Positions 1 to 8,044 are shown, numbered from the stretch's first letter. The stretch: DNA of 18,737 nucleotides from an uncultured bacterium (GCA_949286295.1 CASECK010000151.1:1-18737); one strand, 5' to 3'. Numbers and translations: made by a program. Notes: a model not told the origin generated them from the letters alone.

Positions 1-2
1 CC

Positions 3-86
3 CGCTCCCGGCGTCCCGGCGTCCCGGCCGCTCTCGGGCGGCTGGGCCAGGCGCTGGCGCGCCGGCTGGAGGGGCGGAAACACTGA
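3..86 (+). CDS. possible 3' end of a plus-strand gene (partial)
   Basis: The third frame is open from the window edge to a TGA stop. It encodes a short tail rich in Leu, Ala and Arg (it contains LGRLGQALARRLEGRKH), which looks like an amphipathic C-terminal helix. A hairpin begins exactly at the stop codon, as expected for the end of a transcription unit. The product cannot be identified from 27 residues. High-GC DNA often leaves frames open by chance, so this is only a plausible gene end. Confidence 0.35.
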   Translation, partial: RSRRPGVPAALGRLGQALARRLEGRKH

Positions 87-117
87 GCGGCCCTCCTCCC
101 CCGGGGAGAGCCGCTTT
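86..117 (+). terminator. hairpin at the end of the partial left gene
   Basis: AGCGGC (86-91) pairs with GCCGCT (110-115). After one mismatch, a further six pairs (93-98 with 103-108, one of them G-T) close a 4-base loop. Only three T residues follow on the plus strand, so it is a weak intrinsic terminator by eye. It lies between two convergent genes and could serve both; no strong separate terminator is seen after lysR. Confidence 0.45.
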
Positions 118-133
118 CGCGCCAGGCGCGGGT

Positions 134-1075
134 CTACTCCGGCTGATAGGGGTAACCGGCCTGGCGCAGCTGCTCTTCCATAATCTTCCGGTACTTTTCC
201 AGCACCTCCTCGGCCAGGGTGACGAACAGCTCCTCGCCGATGACGGACTTCTTCTTTCTGGACACAACGCAGAAATTCCGCACGCTCTTGAACCCCTTCA
301 CCTGCACGATGGAAATCTGCCCTCTCTGCAGCTCTTCATGCAGCTCGCAGTAGGGGAGCATCCCGATGCTGTTTTTGATGTTCAGCACATAGTTGACCAC
401 CGCCCTGGCGTCCACGCTCTCAAAGACCGGGGTGAGCACGGTGCCGTACCGCTCCCGGGTCAGGGTGTCCAGCATATCCCGGGAGACGTGTCCCTTGATT
501 TTCAGGCAGAGCTTTTTCCCCCTCAGGTCATAGAAGGACAGGACCTTCCGGTCTGGCAGGATATTCCCCTTGCGGGCAAAAAAGAGATGCTCGTCCCCGG
601 GAATCTCCTCTATCATAAAACTCTTGGACTCCTGCATCCGGTGGACCAGAATCACGTCGAACTCCCCCGCCGTCATCTTTTCAATCAGCAGCGGCGCCTG
701 GTTGACGCAGATTCGCACCTCCACATCCGGATACTGAAGGCTGAACTTCTGCAAAATATCCGTAATCATAGAGCAGGCGAAGGTGGGACTCAGGCCCACC
801 CGGAGCTGATGGCGGTCGCTCAGCCCCTTGATGGCCGCGTCCATCTGGTCATAGTGGGAGAGCATCTCTCTGGCATAGCCCAGGACGGTCCGCCCCTCCT
901 CGGTCAAAATCAACCGGTTGTTGATTCGCTCAAAGAGGCGGATTTTATAGTGCTCCTCCATCTCCATGATGGAGCGGCTCACCGCCGGCTGGGTCATGAA
1001 CAGCTTCCTTGCCGCCGCGGATATGCTCCCGTTTTCACAAACGGCCACAAAAATCCGCCAATATTGCAGTTTCAT
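134..1075 (-). CDS. LysR-family transcriptional regulator
   Basis: A 313-residue protein of normal LysR length. Residues 1-60 form the winged helix-turn-helix, with the typical run AARKLFMTQPAVSRSI and then a dimerisation helix. The rest is the substrate-binding-like effector domain, starting near RVGLSPTFACSM. The frame stays open to a GTG at 1093, but the ATG at 1075 is preferred because GGAGG precedes it by five bases (ATGGAGGGACCCATG). It is the last gene of the minus-strand series, 114 bases after the AbrB-like gene, and no AT-rich promoter is visible in that gap, so it is probably co-transcribed. LysR proteins usually respond to a pathway metabolite, so it is a good candidate for the locus regulator. 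The effector is unknown. Confidence 0.93.
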   Translation of the reverse strand: MKLQYWRIFVAVCENGSISAAARKLFMTQPAVSRSIMEMEEHYKIRLFERINNRLILTEEGRTVLGYAREMLSHYDQMDAAIKGLSDRHQLRVGLSPTFACSMITDILQKFSLQYPDVEVRICVNQAPLLIEKMTAGEFDVILVHRMQESKSFMIEEIPGDEHLFFARKGNILPDRKVLSFYDLRGKKLCLKIKGHVSRDMLDTLTRERYGTVLTPVFESVDARAVVNYVLNIKNSIGMLPYCELHEELQRGQISIVQVKGFKSVRNFCVVSRKKKSVIGEELFVTLAEEVLEKYRKIMEEQLRQAGYPYQPE

Positions 1076-1101
1076 GGGTCCCTCCATTTTCACATCCCCG
1101 C

Positions 1102-1126
1102 GCCCGGTTTTCCGCCGGGCTTTTTT
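1102..1126 (+). terminator. intrinsic terminator pointing against the operon
   Basis: GCCGGG-type stem: GCCCGG (1102-1107) pairs with CCGGGC (1115-1120) around a 7-base loop, followed by six T (1121-1126). The T tract is on the plus strand, so the element would stop transcripts running rightward through lysR, that is, antisense RNA. In minus-strand RNA it is a hairpin preceded by A residues and should not terminate. Other GC hairpins lie next to it (1139-1163 and 1167-1180) without T tracts. Confidence 0.6.
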
Positions 1127-1189
1127 GTTGCGCGCGCTGCCCCGCCCCGTGCCGCGGCGGGGCCTTCCGCCGGACGGCGGTGAACCGGG

Positions 1190-2230
1190 CTATCCAAACA
1201 TCACCGCCAGATGGGGGCAAACCGCGATGACCGATATGACCCGGCACAGCTGCAGCGCCATCACCTGTACGGAATTGCCCCCCATCTCCGCCGCAATCAG
1301 GCCCATGTCCCCCATCCCACCGGGGGCGGCGGCAAACAGCGCCGTCTCCAGAGACAGCCGCCCCGTCCGGTGGAGCAGCAGCCCCAGCAGCACGTTCAGT
1401 CCGATCCACCCGGCGGTCACCGCCGCCACCGGGGGGAGGATGGACTGCAACAGCAACAGCTGGCCGGCCATGAGTTTTGTCCCTATCAGCGCCCCGTTCC
1501 CGCACTGCACGACAGTCCGGACCTTCCGCGGCAGCTCTCCCCGGCCGGAGCACAGGTTATAGGCCGCGCAGGCCGCGACGGAAAAGCACAGCGTGCCCGC
1601 CGGTATTCCAGACAGCTTCCCCAGCAGCCCGGACAGCAGGCCAATCGACAAGGTGAGCAGGATGTGCTTTCCATCCTGGCCAGGCGCGGCCTCGTCCGGC
1701 GCCGGAGCGTCCTCTTCCACCCGCCCGCCCCGGCCGCGCCGGGCCAGAACGGCCCTGAGCAACACCGGCACGCAGAGCGTCACCGCGGCGAATCGAATAA
1801 TCTGGATGGACGAGACCAGGGCGGAATTGGCCTGCAGGTCAATGGCCACCAGCGTCATCTCCGTCAGTCCGCCCGGCGCGCAGGCCAGCAGGGCCGTCAT
1901 GAAGTCCAGCCCCGCAAGGCGGTACAGGACCTGAGCGCACACCATATTATACCCCAGCATCCCCGCCGTCATCAACACCGCCGGCAGGCAAACGGACCGC
2001 AGGGTCCGAATATCCCTCCGATTGACCCGTCCCCCTAAAAAGGCCCCCGTGGCCGATGTGGTCACCACCCGAATCTCCTGGGGGAAGGCGGCCATCCCCG
2101 TCAAAATCTGGAACAGCCCCACGGAGAAGATTGCGCCCATCAGCGCGCCGGCGGGGAGGCGGCTTTTCAGGCCAAGCCAGCTCCCGGCCGCCGCTATTAA
2201 AAACGTAAGCGCGATGTTTGCCGTTTCCAT
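1190..2230 (-). CDS. AbrB-family integral membrane protein (putative transporter)
   Basis: A 346-residue, very hydrophobic protein with about ten membrane segments. It shows the internal duplication that defines the AbrB membrane family (not the DNA-binding AbrB). The motif APGG-x-x-E/D-M occurs near residues 118-125 and again near 302-308, each followed by a similar hydrophobic stretch containing NS. Members are often annotated as ammonia monooxygenase or regulator, but both names are poorly supported; a transport or export role is more likely. The start at 2230 has GGAGG five bases upstream. It sits between the RraA-like gene (40-base gap) and lysR, so it may move a substrate or product of the pathway. 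The substrate is unknown. Confidence 0.85.
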   Translation of the reverse strand: METANIALTFLIAAAGSWLGLKSRLPAGALMGAIFSVGLFQILTGMAAFPQEIRVVTTSATGAFLGGRVNRRDIRTLRSVCLPAVLMTAGMLGYNMVCAQVLYRLAGLDFMTALLACAPGGLTEMTLVAIDLQANSALVSSIQIIRFAAVTLCVPVLLRAVLARRGRGGRVEEDAPAPDEAAPGQDGKHILLTLSIGLLSGLLGKLSGIPAGTLCFSVAACAAYNLCSGRGELPRKVRTVVQCGNGALIGTKLMAGQLLLLQSILPPVAAVTAGWIGLNVLLGLLLHRTGRLSLETALFAAAPGGMGDMGLIAAEMGGNSVQVMALQLCRVISVIAVCPHLAVMFG

Positions 2231-2270
2231 GCAAGCCTCCCCCCAGCCGCTCCGTCCGCGTCCGGCGCGT

Positions 2271-2975
2271 TTAGAACCCGCGGTGATAAACGCCTGTCTT
2301 CAGGCCCTGGATAAGCCGGTCATAGGTGTCCCGGTGGCGGGGCGTGTCGTTGCCCTCGGTGTGGTAGCGGTGGAGAAGCTGTTTTTCATAGGCCGCCTTC
2401 TCTCTCGCCTCGGCCAGCACCAGCTCCGCCTCCTGCCTGCGGACCACCACAACGCCGTCTCCGTCTCCCACCAGAATGTCCCCGGGGAACACCACCTGCC
2501 CCCCGCAGGCAATGGGGACGTTAATCTCCCCCGGGCCGTTTTTATAGGGCCCCTGGGGGGTCACCGCCGCAGCGTATACAGGCAGGCCCAGGCGCTCCAG
2601 CGACTCCTGGTCCCGGATGGCCCCGTCTACCACCACGCCGGCGATTCCCACATTTTGGGCGTAGGTGAACATGATCTCCCCCATCAGGGCCCGGCAGGTG
2701 CAGCCGCCCCCGTCGATAACCAGCACATCACCCGGCTGGGCCAGGTCCAGCGCCTTGTGGATAAAGGCGTTGTCGCCGCCCGGCACCCTGACTGTCAGCG
2801 CCGTCCCCAGCAGGGCGGCGTCCCGCCGTCCCATGGGCCTGATGGCCTGCCTCATACAAAACAGGCGGTTCATCATATCCCCGATGTTACTGGAGGGAAT
2901 ACCGCGAAACGCCTCCACCAGCTGTCTGGGCGGCCGCTCTATCTCCAGGTAGATTCGATTTCCAATCTCAAGCAT
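2271..2975 (-). CDS. RraA-like protein (HMG/CHA aldolase-type fold)
   Basis: A 234-residue protein matching the RraA/dimethylmenaquinone-methyltransferase-like family. This family includes 4-hydroxy-4-methyl-2-oxoglutarate (HMG) aldolases, oxaloacetate decarboxylases and the RNase E inhibitor RraA. The core motif VVVDGAIRD (residues 114-122) holds the Arg-Asp pair used for substrate and Mg binding in HMG aldolase. The upstream glycine-rich segment GGGCTCRALMGE (89-100) is the other half of the site. A TTG at 3005 would extend the frame, but the ATG at 2975 follows a GGAGGGGG purine run and matches family start positions. Its place in a catabolic operon favours a keto-acid lyase or decarboxylase role over RNA regulation. 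The exact substrate cannot be told. Confidence 0.85.
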   Translation of the reverse strand: MLEIGNRIYLEIERPPRQLVEAFRGIPSSNIGDMMNRLFCMRQAIRPMGRRDAALLGTALTVRVPGGDNAFIHKALDLAQPGDVLVIDGGGCTCRALMGEIMFTYAQNVGIAGVVVDGAIRDQESLERLGLPVYAAAVTPQGPYKNGPGEINVPIACGGQVVFPGDILVGDGDGVVVVRRQEAELVLAEAREKAAYEKQLLHRYHTEGNDTPRHRDTYDRLIQGLKTGVYHRGF

Positions 2976-3001
2976 CCTCTTTGCCCCCTCCATGGTAGAA
3001 G

Positions 3002-3037
3002 GCAAGGGCTTTAGACCGTCACACCTAAAGCCCTTGC
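3002..3037 (-). repeat. intercistronic stem-loop between the UroD-like and RraA-like genes
   Basis: A perfect 13-base inverted repeat (GCAAGGGCTTTAG at 3002-3014, CTAAAGCCCTTGC at 3025-3037) with a 10-base loop. It ends about 27 bases before the RraA-like start codon. No T tract follows on the minus strand, so it is more likely an mRNA-processing or stabilising stem, or a partial attenuator, than a full terminator. Confidence 0.6.
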
Positions 3038-3089
3038 TTGCCGTTGCTATGTACTTCTTCCCGTATGCCGCGCCCTCGGGCCGCTGCGC

Positions 3090-4079
3090 TTATACGTTTT
3101 CCACCGCGGTCCGGGCCGCATAGAAGTTGATTTGCGGCGTGTCCAGCTTGGCCACGCAGCCGGGGGTGACCATATAGCCCACCTTGCCCGCCATGCTGAC
3201 GGCCTCGGCGATGTGGTCCCGGATGGTGTCCACCGTCTCGTTCATGAAAATTTTCTCGTTGATTCCGCCGCACAGGCACTTTTTGGTCATCTGCCGGGCC
3301 TCGGCCAGGGTGGGGCCGATCCAGCGGTCGTGCCAGTTCAGGGCGTTGCCGGGCAGCTTTTCCAGCTTCTCCCACATGGTGTTCTCGCCGTGGATGTGAA
3401 TCATGTTGAAGTATGTGCCGTTGCAGGCGGCCTCCATGACCCGCTGGTCATAGGCGATGCCGAACTCGTCGTACTCCTCGCCGCTCATCAGGTTATAGCT
3501 GGCGCACTGGCTGGCAAAGAAGAAGCCCGCCACGCCCGCCTCGATGTTGGCGTTGACAAAGTTGATGGTGGTCTGGGTGATGGCCTCCAGCGCCTGGTGC
3601 AGCTGCTTGGGGCACTCCTTGATGTCCGTATAAATGCGGGGACCGGCCAGCTTCTTGGCGATGCTCAGGGGGCTGAAGATGGTCTGGATGTATGGAATAT
3701 CCTCCCCCTTGAGCTGCTTTTTCATCTGCTGGGCGAACTCCACCTGCTTGCCGTAAGTTCCGTAATAAGCGGGCAGGGGCTCCAGCTTCGTCCAGTCTGA
3801 ATAGTCCTCGATGCCGAACCGCCGCTCTTTGGCGGGCTTGTCCGGGGTGCAGTGGAACTTGACGCTCAGGCCGTAGTCCTGGGCTCCGTAGTTGCCAAAC
3901 GGCATCATCTTGATAAAGTCGTAGTCGTACTTCCGGGTCAGGGCGATGGTCTCTTCCGCCAGATTGACAGGGTCCTGGTCCACATGGGGCAGGTGGTACC
4001 AGATGCTGATGGGCAGCCGGTCCACCTCCTGGAAGTTCAGCGCGGCCTCTACCCGCTCCCGCTTGGTCATTTTTTCCAT
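3090..4079 (-). CDS. uroporphyrinogen decarboxylase (UroD)-like family protein, possible methyltransferase
   Basis: A 329-residue protein of the UroD superfamily, which contains heme-pathway decarboxylases and the zinc-dependent, corrinoid-using methyltransferases (MtaA, MtbA, CmuA types). The N-terminus MTKRERVEAALNFQEVDRLP is the usual family opening. In MtaA-type enzymes zinc is held by H-x-C plus a distant Cys. Here the first site reads H228-I-H230 (in MIHIHGE) and the distant Cys is present as C308 (in TPGC), so a modified metal site is likely. No other heme genes are near, which argues against true HemE. No corrinoid protein is encoded in the window. The start has AAGGAGG eight bases upstream. 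It lies 63 bases after the ATPase gene and is probably co-transcribed. Confidence 0.85.
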   Translation of the reverse strand: MEKMTKRERVEAALNFQEVDRLPISIWYHLPHVDQDPVNLAEETIALTRKYDYDFIKMMPFGNYGAQDYGLSVKFHCTPDKPAKERRFGIEDYSDWTKLEPLPAYYGTYGKQVEFAQQMKKQLKGEDIPYIQTIFSPLSIAKKLAGPRIYTDIKECPKQLHQALEAITQTTINFVNANIEAGVAGFFFASQCASYNLMSGEEYDEFGIAYDQRVMEAACNGTYFNMIHIHGENTMWEKLEKLPGNALNWHDRWIGPTLAEARQMTKKCLCGGINEKIFMNETVDTIRDHIAEAVSMAGKVGYMVTPGCVAKLDTPQINFYAARTAVENV

Positions 4080-4142
4080 GTCGTTTGCCTCCTTAAAAAT
4101 ATATGTGTTGAACCATTGGTGACAAAGCGTTTCCCGCTCCCC

Positions 4143-5117
4143 TCACTCCGGGAAATGGCAGGCGCAGCAATGGCCGCCGCCCAGGTCCCGCATCTCGGGC
4201 GCCTGCTGTTTGCAAATCTCCTGGGCCTTATAGCACCGGGTATGGAACCGGCAGCCGCTGGGCGCGTTGATGGGGCTGGGGATGTCCCCGCTGAGCAGAA
4301 TGCGCTCCTTTTTCACGGTGGGGTCGGTGGAGGGCACCGCGCTGAGCAGCGATTTGGTGTAGGGGTGGCAGGGATGGGCGAAAATCTCCTCCTTGCCGCC
4401 GATTTCCACCAGCACCCCCAGGTACATCACCGCGATGCGGTCGGAGATATGCCGGACCACCCGCAGGTCGTGGGAGATAAACAGATAGGCCAGGCCCATC
4501 TCCCGGCGCAGCTTCACCAACAGATTGATAATCTGCGCCTGGATGGACACGTCCAGCGCGGACACGCACTCGTCACAGACAATCAGCTTGGGCTGCACCG
4601 CCAGCGCCCGGGCGATGTTGATTCTCTGCCGCTGGCCGCCGGAGAACTCGTGGGGATACCGCGCGGCGTAGTCGGGCCGCAGCCCCACCAGATTCATCAG
4701 CTCCGCCACCCGCTCGCGCATCTCCTGCTTGGAGGGGTACAGGCGCTGAATCTCCATGGGCTCGCACAGCGTCTGGGTAATGCGGAAGCGGGAGTCCAGC
4801 GAGGAGAACGGGTCTTGAAAGATAATCTGAAAATCCTTGCGCTTTTTTCGCAGCTCCTTCTCCCCCAACTCTCTCAGCTCCACGCCCTCGAACCGGATGC
4901 TCCCGTCCGTGGCCTCCAGCAGCCGCAAAACCGTCCGCCCCACGGTGGATTTTCCGCAGCCGGACTCCCCCACCAGGCCCAGAGTCTCCCCCTGCCGGAT
5001 GGAGAAGGACACGCCGTCCACCGCCCGCACATACCGGCGGCCTTTTTCCAGCAGCCGCTTCTTGACGGGAAAATATTTCTTCAAATCCTTAACTTCCAGC
5101 AGTTGCGCCGCTTCCAT
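4143..5117 (-). CDS. peptide ABC transporter ATP-binding protein, OppF/DppF type
   Basis: A 324-residue ATPase of an oligopeptide/dipeptide importer. Walker A is G50-ESGCGKS, the signature is FSGGQRQRINIARAL, and Walker B reads LIVCDECVSALDVS, with the catalytic Glu present but Cys where Pro is usual. The tail has the Opp-type cysteine-containing motif (SGCRFHTRCYKAQEIC). The frame is open to 5423, but that extension overlaps the partner ATPase. The start at 5117 gives the standard N-terminus LLEVKDLKKYFPVKK and a 29-base overlap with the upstream gene, consistent with translational coupling. It should form the ATPase heterodimer with the OppD-type protein beneath the two permeases. Confidence 0.93.
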   Translation of the reverse strand: MEAAQLLEVKDLKKYFPVKKRLLEKGRRYVRAVDGVSFSIRQGETLGLVGESGCGKSTVGRTVLRLLEATDGSIRFEGVELRELGEKELRKKRKDFQIIFQDPFSSLDSRFRITQTLCEPMEIQRLYPSKQEMRERVAELMNLVGLRPDYAARYPHEFSGGQRQRINIARALAVQPKLIVCDECVSALDVSIQAQIINLLVKLRREMGLAYLFISHDLRVVRHISDRIAVMYLGVLVEIGGKEEIFAHPCHPYTKSLLSAVPSTDPTVKKERILLSGDIPSPINAPSGCRFHTRCYKAQEICKQQAPEMRDLGGGHCCACHFPE

Positions 5118-6096
5118 CGCCGCTTCCCCCCCATCTGTCCGAGTATTTCCAGCATTTGACCGCTCTGCCGCCGTCCAGGCTGATTTCCGGCGGCACCTGG
5201 GCGCGGCACAGGGCGCAGGCCTCAGGGCAGCGGGTACAGAACCGGCAGCCCTCCGGCATATCCGCCAGCGACGGCACCGTGCCCGGAATCTGATGCAGTT
5301 CCTCCTTGTCCTCCTCCAGCCTCGGAATGGCAGCCAGCAGCCCCCTGGTATAGGGGTGCTTCGGCTCGGCGAACAGCTGGCGCACCGGGGCGCGCTCCAC
5401 AATGTGGCCGGCATACATGACAATCACATCGTCCACCGTCTCCGCAATTACCCCCAGGTCATGGGTAATCAGGATGATAGCGGTGTTCAGCTGCTCGTTG
5501 AGGCGGACCATCAGGTTCAAAATCTGGGCCTGAATGGTCACGTCCAGCGCCGTGGTGGGCTCGTCAGCGATGAGAATCCTCGGGTCGCAGGACAGGGCGA
5601 TGGCAATCATGACCCGCTGGCACATCCCGCCCGACAGCTCAAAGGGGTACTGCTTCATCCGCTGCTCCGGCTGGGGAATCTGCACCAGCTTCAGGATGTC
5701 CACGGCCTGCTGCCAGGCCTCGGCTTTGGAGAGCTTCTTGTGCAGCAAAATCGCCTCGGTCAGCTGGGACCCCACGGTGAACAGCGGGTCCAGGGAGGCC
5801 ATGGGCTCCTGAAAAATCATGGATATCTTCGAGCCGCGAATCTTCCGCATCCGCTTTTCCGAGCAGGAGAGGATGTCCTCCCCCTCCAGCAGGGCCTGCC
5901 CGGAAATTTTCGCCTTGTCCGGCAGCAGATGCAAAATGGCCTTACAGGTGACGCTCTTGCCGCAGCCGGATTCCCCCACGATTCCCAGCCGCTGCCCCGG
6001 TTTGATGTCAAAGGATATTTTGTCGACCGCATTCAGCTTGTGGTCGCGGATGGAAAAGTCAATACACAGGTCCCTGACCGATAAAATATTCTCCAT
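5089..6096 (-). CDS. peptide ABC transporter ATP-binding protein, OppD/DppD type
   Basis: A 335-residue ATPase. Walker A is G41-ESGCGKS, the signature is LSGGMCQRVMIAIAL, Walker B is ILIADEPTTALDV, and the switch His lies in LITHDLGVIAE. The C-terminal segment CRFCTRCPEACALCRA holds the cysteine cluster typical of OppD/DppD proteins, in some of which it binds an Fe-S cluster. The start codon at 6096 has a G-rich leader with GGAGG only one base away and GGGGG about seven bases away. It overlaps the OppF-type gene at its 3' end and follows the permease gene by 15 bases. Confidence 0.93.
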   Translation of the reverse strand: MENILSVRDLCIDFSIRDHKLNAVDKISFDIKPGQRLGIVGESGCGKSVTCKAILHLLPDKAKISGQALLEGEDILSCSEKRMRKIRGSKISMIFQEPMASLDPLFTVGSQLTEAILLHKKLSKAEAWQQAVDILKLVQIPQPEQRMKQYPFELSGGMCQRVMIAIALSCDPRILIADEPTTALDVTIQAQILNLMVRLNEQLNTAIILITHDLGVIAETVDDVIVMYAGHIVERAPVRQLFAEPKHPYTRGLLAAIPRLEEDKEELHQIPGTVPSLADMPEGCRFCTRCPEACALCRAQVPPEISLDGGRAVKCWKYSDRWGGSGDGSGATAGS

Positions 6097-6111
6097 ACCT
6101 CCACCCCCGCT

Positions 6112-6954
6112 TTAATCCGTGTCAATCTTGGGGTCGAGATAATCCCGCACCCAGTCGCCGAACATATTCATGGACAGTACCAGCATGGTGATGGCGATGC
6201 CGGGGAAAATCGCCAGATGCGGCGCGGTCTGAAGGTACTGCTGGCTGTCGGAGAGCATCCTGCCCCAGGTGGGAATCTGGGGCGGCACGCCGAGGCCCAA
6301 AAAGCTCAGCGACGCCTCCATCAGTACAATCTTGGACATCTCCAGAGTGGCGATTACAATGACGGAGCTGGCGATGTTGGGAATCAAATGCCGCACGATG
6401 ATGCGGCCGTTGGCGCCGCCCAGGGCGCGCACCGCGTCGATATATTCCATACTCCGGATATTCAGCACCTCCGCCCGGGCGATTCGGGCGAACCGGACCC
6501 AGCTGGTCAGAATGGCGACAATGACAATGTTAAACAGCCCGTTGCCCAGGATGGCCACGATAAAAATGGCCAGCAGCATGAAGGGGAAGGACATCTGAAT
6601 GTCCATAATCCGCCCCAGCAGGGTGTCCACCCATTTCCCAAAGTACCCGGCCAGCGTCCCCAGGAAGGTGCCCACGATACAGCTCAGGATGGTGCCGGTA
6701 ATGGAGATGCCGATGGAGATTCTGGACCCATAGATTACCCGGCTGAGCAGGTCCCGGCCCAGGTTGTCCGTGCCCAGCAGGTGTTCCTGGCTGCCCTCCT
6801 CCATCCAGGCCGGCGGAGCGGACATATTCAGCAGGTCCTGCTCCAGCGGGTCGTGGGGGGCAATCTGGGGGGCAAATACCGCCATCACCACGAACAAAAT
6901 CAAAAAGGTCAGCCCAATCATGCCCGTGGGGCTTTTTTTCAGACTATACCACAT
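6112..6954 (-). CDS. peptide ABC transporter permease, OppC/DppC type
   Basis: A 280-residue inner-membrane permease with an N-terminal membrane helix (about residues 12-32). The OppC hallmark HLLGTDNLGRDLLSRVIYG lies near residues 58-76, and five more membrane helices follow. The cytoplasmic EAA loop (EYIDAVRALGGANGRIIVRH) contacts the ATPases. Length and layout are normal for the family. GGAGG sits four bases before the ATG. It pairs with the OppB-type permease encoded 15 bases upstream to form the translocation channel. Confidence 0.93.
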   Translation of the reverse strand: MWYSLKKSPTGMIGLTFLILFVVMAVFAPQIAPHDPLEQDLLNMSAPPAWMEEGSQEHLLGTDNLGRDLLSRVIYGSRISIGISITGTILSCIVGTFLGTLAGYFGKWVDTLLGRIMDIQMSFPFMLLAIFIVAILGNGLFNIVIVAILTSWVRFARIARAEVLNIRSMEYIDAVRALGGANGRIIVRHLIPNIASSVIVIATLEMSKIVLMEASLSFLGLGVPPQIPTWGRMLSDSQQYLQTAPHLAIFPGIAITMLVLSMNMFGDWVRDYLDPKIDTD

Positions 6955-6969
6955 GGTACCTCCCCCCCT

Positions 6970-7887
6970 TTAATCGTAGCGCACCCGCGGGTTGATCAGC
7001 GCGTAGGACAGGTCAATCAGCAGGTTGATCACCACAAAGAACAGGGCGATGACAAACACGCCCGCCTCCACCACGGCAAAGTCCCTGGTCTGAATGGAGC
7101 GCACCAGCAGCTTGCCCACGCCCGGATAGGAGAACACATTCTCAATCACGATGGAGCCGCCCATCATGCTGGCAAACTGCATTCCGACGATGGTAATCAC
7201 AGAGCTGATGCTGTTCTTCAGGGCGTGGCGGCCGATGAGGCCCACATTGCCAAGGCCTTTGGCCTTGGTGGCAATGATATATTCCTTATTCAGCACATCC
7301 AGCATACTCGAGCGCATCAGGCGGGTGATGCTGGCCGCCGAGTGGGTGGCCAGCGCGACGCAGGGCATGACCAGATGCTGCCAACTTCCATATCCATAGG
7401 TGGGCAGTACCTTCAGCCACACTGCCAGGACCAGCATCAGCAGCAGGCCCAGCCAGAAGGTGGGGAACGCCTGTCCCACAAAAGAGGCAAACCGAATGAC
7501 CATATCGCATACGGAATTGCGCTTCATCGCGGAGAGAATGCCGGCCGGAATGCTCCACAGCACGGCCAGCCCCAGCGAAACGGAGGCCAGCAGCATGGTG
7601 GCGGGCAGGTGCTCCAGGATGAGCTCCATGGCCGGCTGCCCATAGTAATAGCTGTCGCCGAAATCCATCCGGACGACGCCCTGCAAAAAGACCCAATAGC
7701 GGACAATCAGCGGCTTATCCAGGCCCAGCCGCTCCCGCAGCGCGGCGATGGCCTCCTCGCTGGCGCCGGGCTCCAGCATAAAATCCGTGGGATCTCCGGT
7801 CAGGTTCAGCATGATGAACACAAATAAAGTTACGCCGAATAAGACGACGACCGCCTGCCCCAACCGCTTCAGAACGTACCGCCCCAC
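6970..7887 (-). CDS. peptide ABC transporter permease, OppB/DppB type
   Basis: A 305-residue permease with six predicted membrane helices. It has the usual OppB N-terminus (RYVLKRLGQAVVVLFGVTLF), the periplasmic loop with LRERLGLDKPLIVRYW, and the EAA loop EYIIATKAKGLGNVGLIGRH. Near the end, the ENVFSYPGVGKLL segment is family-typical. The start codon is GTG at 7887, supported by AAGGGAGG nine bases upstream. A 157-base gap with two large hairpins separates it from the binding-protein gene, which probably lets the binding protein be made in excess over the membrane parts. Confidence 0.93.
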   Translation of the reverse strand: MGRYVLKRLGQAVVVLFGVTLFVFIMLNLTGDPTDFMLEPGASEEAIAALRERLGLDKPLIVRYWVFLQGVVRMDFGDSYYYGQPAMELILEHLPATMLLASVSLGLAVLWSIPAGILSAMKRNSVCDMVIRFASFVGQAFPTFWLGLLLMLVLAVWLKVLPTYGYGSWQHLVMPCVALATHSAASITRLMRSSMLDVLNKEYIIATKAKGLGNVGLIGRHALKNSISSVITIVGMQFASMMGGSIVIENVFSYPGVGKLLVRSIQTRDFAVVEAGVFVIALFFVVINLLIDLSYALINPRVRYD

Positions 7888-7928
7888 GCGACTTCACCTC
7901 CCTTAGCTTTTCTTTCTTGCGTTTCTCC

Positions 7929-7965
7929 TTTCCCGCCGCGCCGGATGTCCCGGCGCGGCGGGAAA
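7929..7965 (-). repeat. 16-bp stem-loop before the OppB-type gene
   Basis: TTTCCCGCCGCGCCGG (7929-7944) pairs perfectly with CCGGCGCGGCGGGAAA (7950-7965) around a 5-base loop. On the minus strand it is followed by a purine-rich stretch, not by T, so it is not a classical terminator. It lies 41 bases before the GTG start of the permease gene and follows the stem at 8002-8033. Confidence 0.75.
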
Positions 7966-8001
7966 CCACAACTTAATGCTCTGCCGGTATCGTGTTCTTT
8001 C

Positions 8002-8033
8002 CGGGCCGCCCGGCCTTGTGGCCGGGCGGCCCG
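8002..8033 (-). repeat. 14-bp stem-loop just after the binding-protein gene
   Basis: CGGGCCGCCCGGCC (8002-8015) pairs perfectly with GGCCGGGCGGCCCG (8020-8033) around a 4-base loop, 11 bases past the stop of the substrate-binding protein. No T tract follows on the minus strand. A stem at this place commonly protects the upstream message of an ABC binding protein from 3' exonucleases. Confidence 0.75.
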
Positions 8034-8044
8034 CGCCTTACTGC

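Noticed and set aside
4098..4125. TTGTCA-N16-TATATT on the minus strand before the UroD-like gene
   Set aside because: The resulting start would fall on the ribosome binding site itself, leaving only about 12 leader bases, so an internal promoter here is unlikely.
6217..7827. 536-residue open frame on the plus strand across both permease genes
   Set aside because: Extremely rich in Gln, His and Gly, spanning two real genes on the other strand; no ribosome site.
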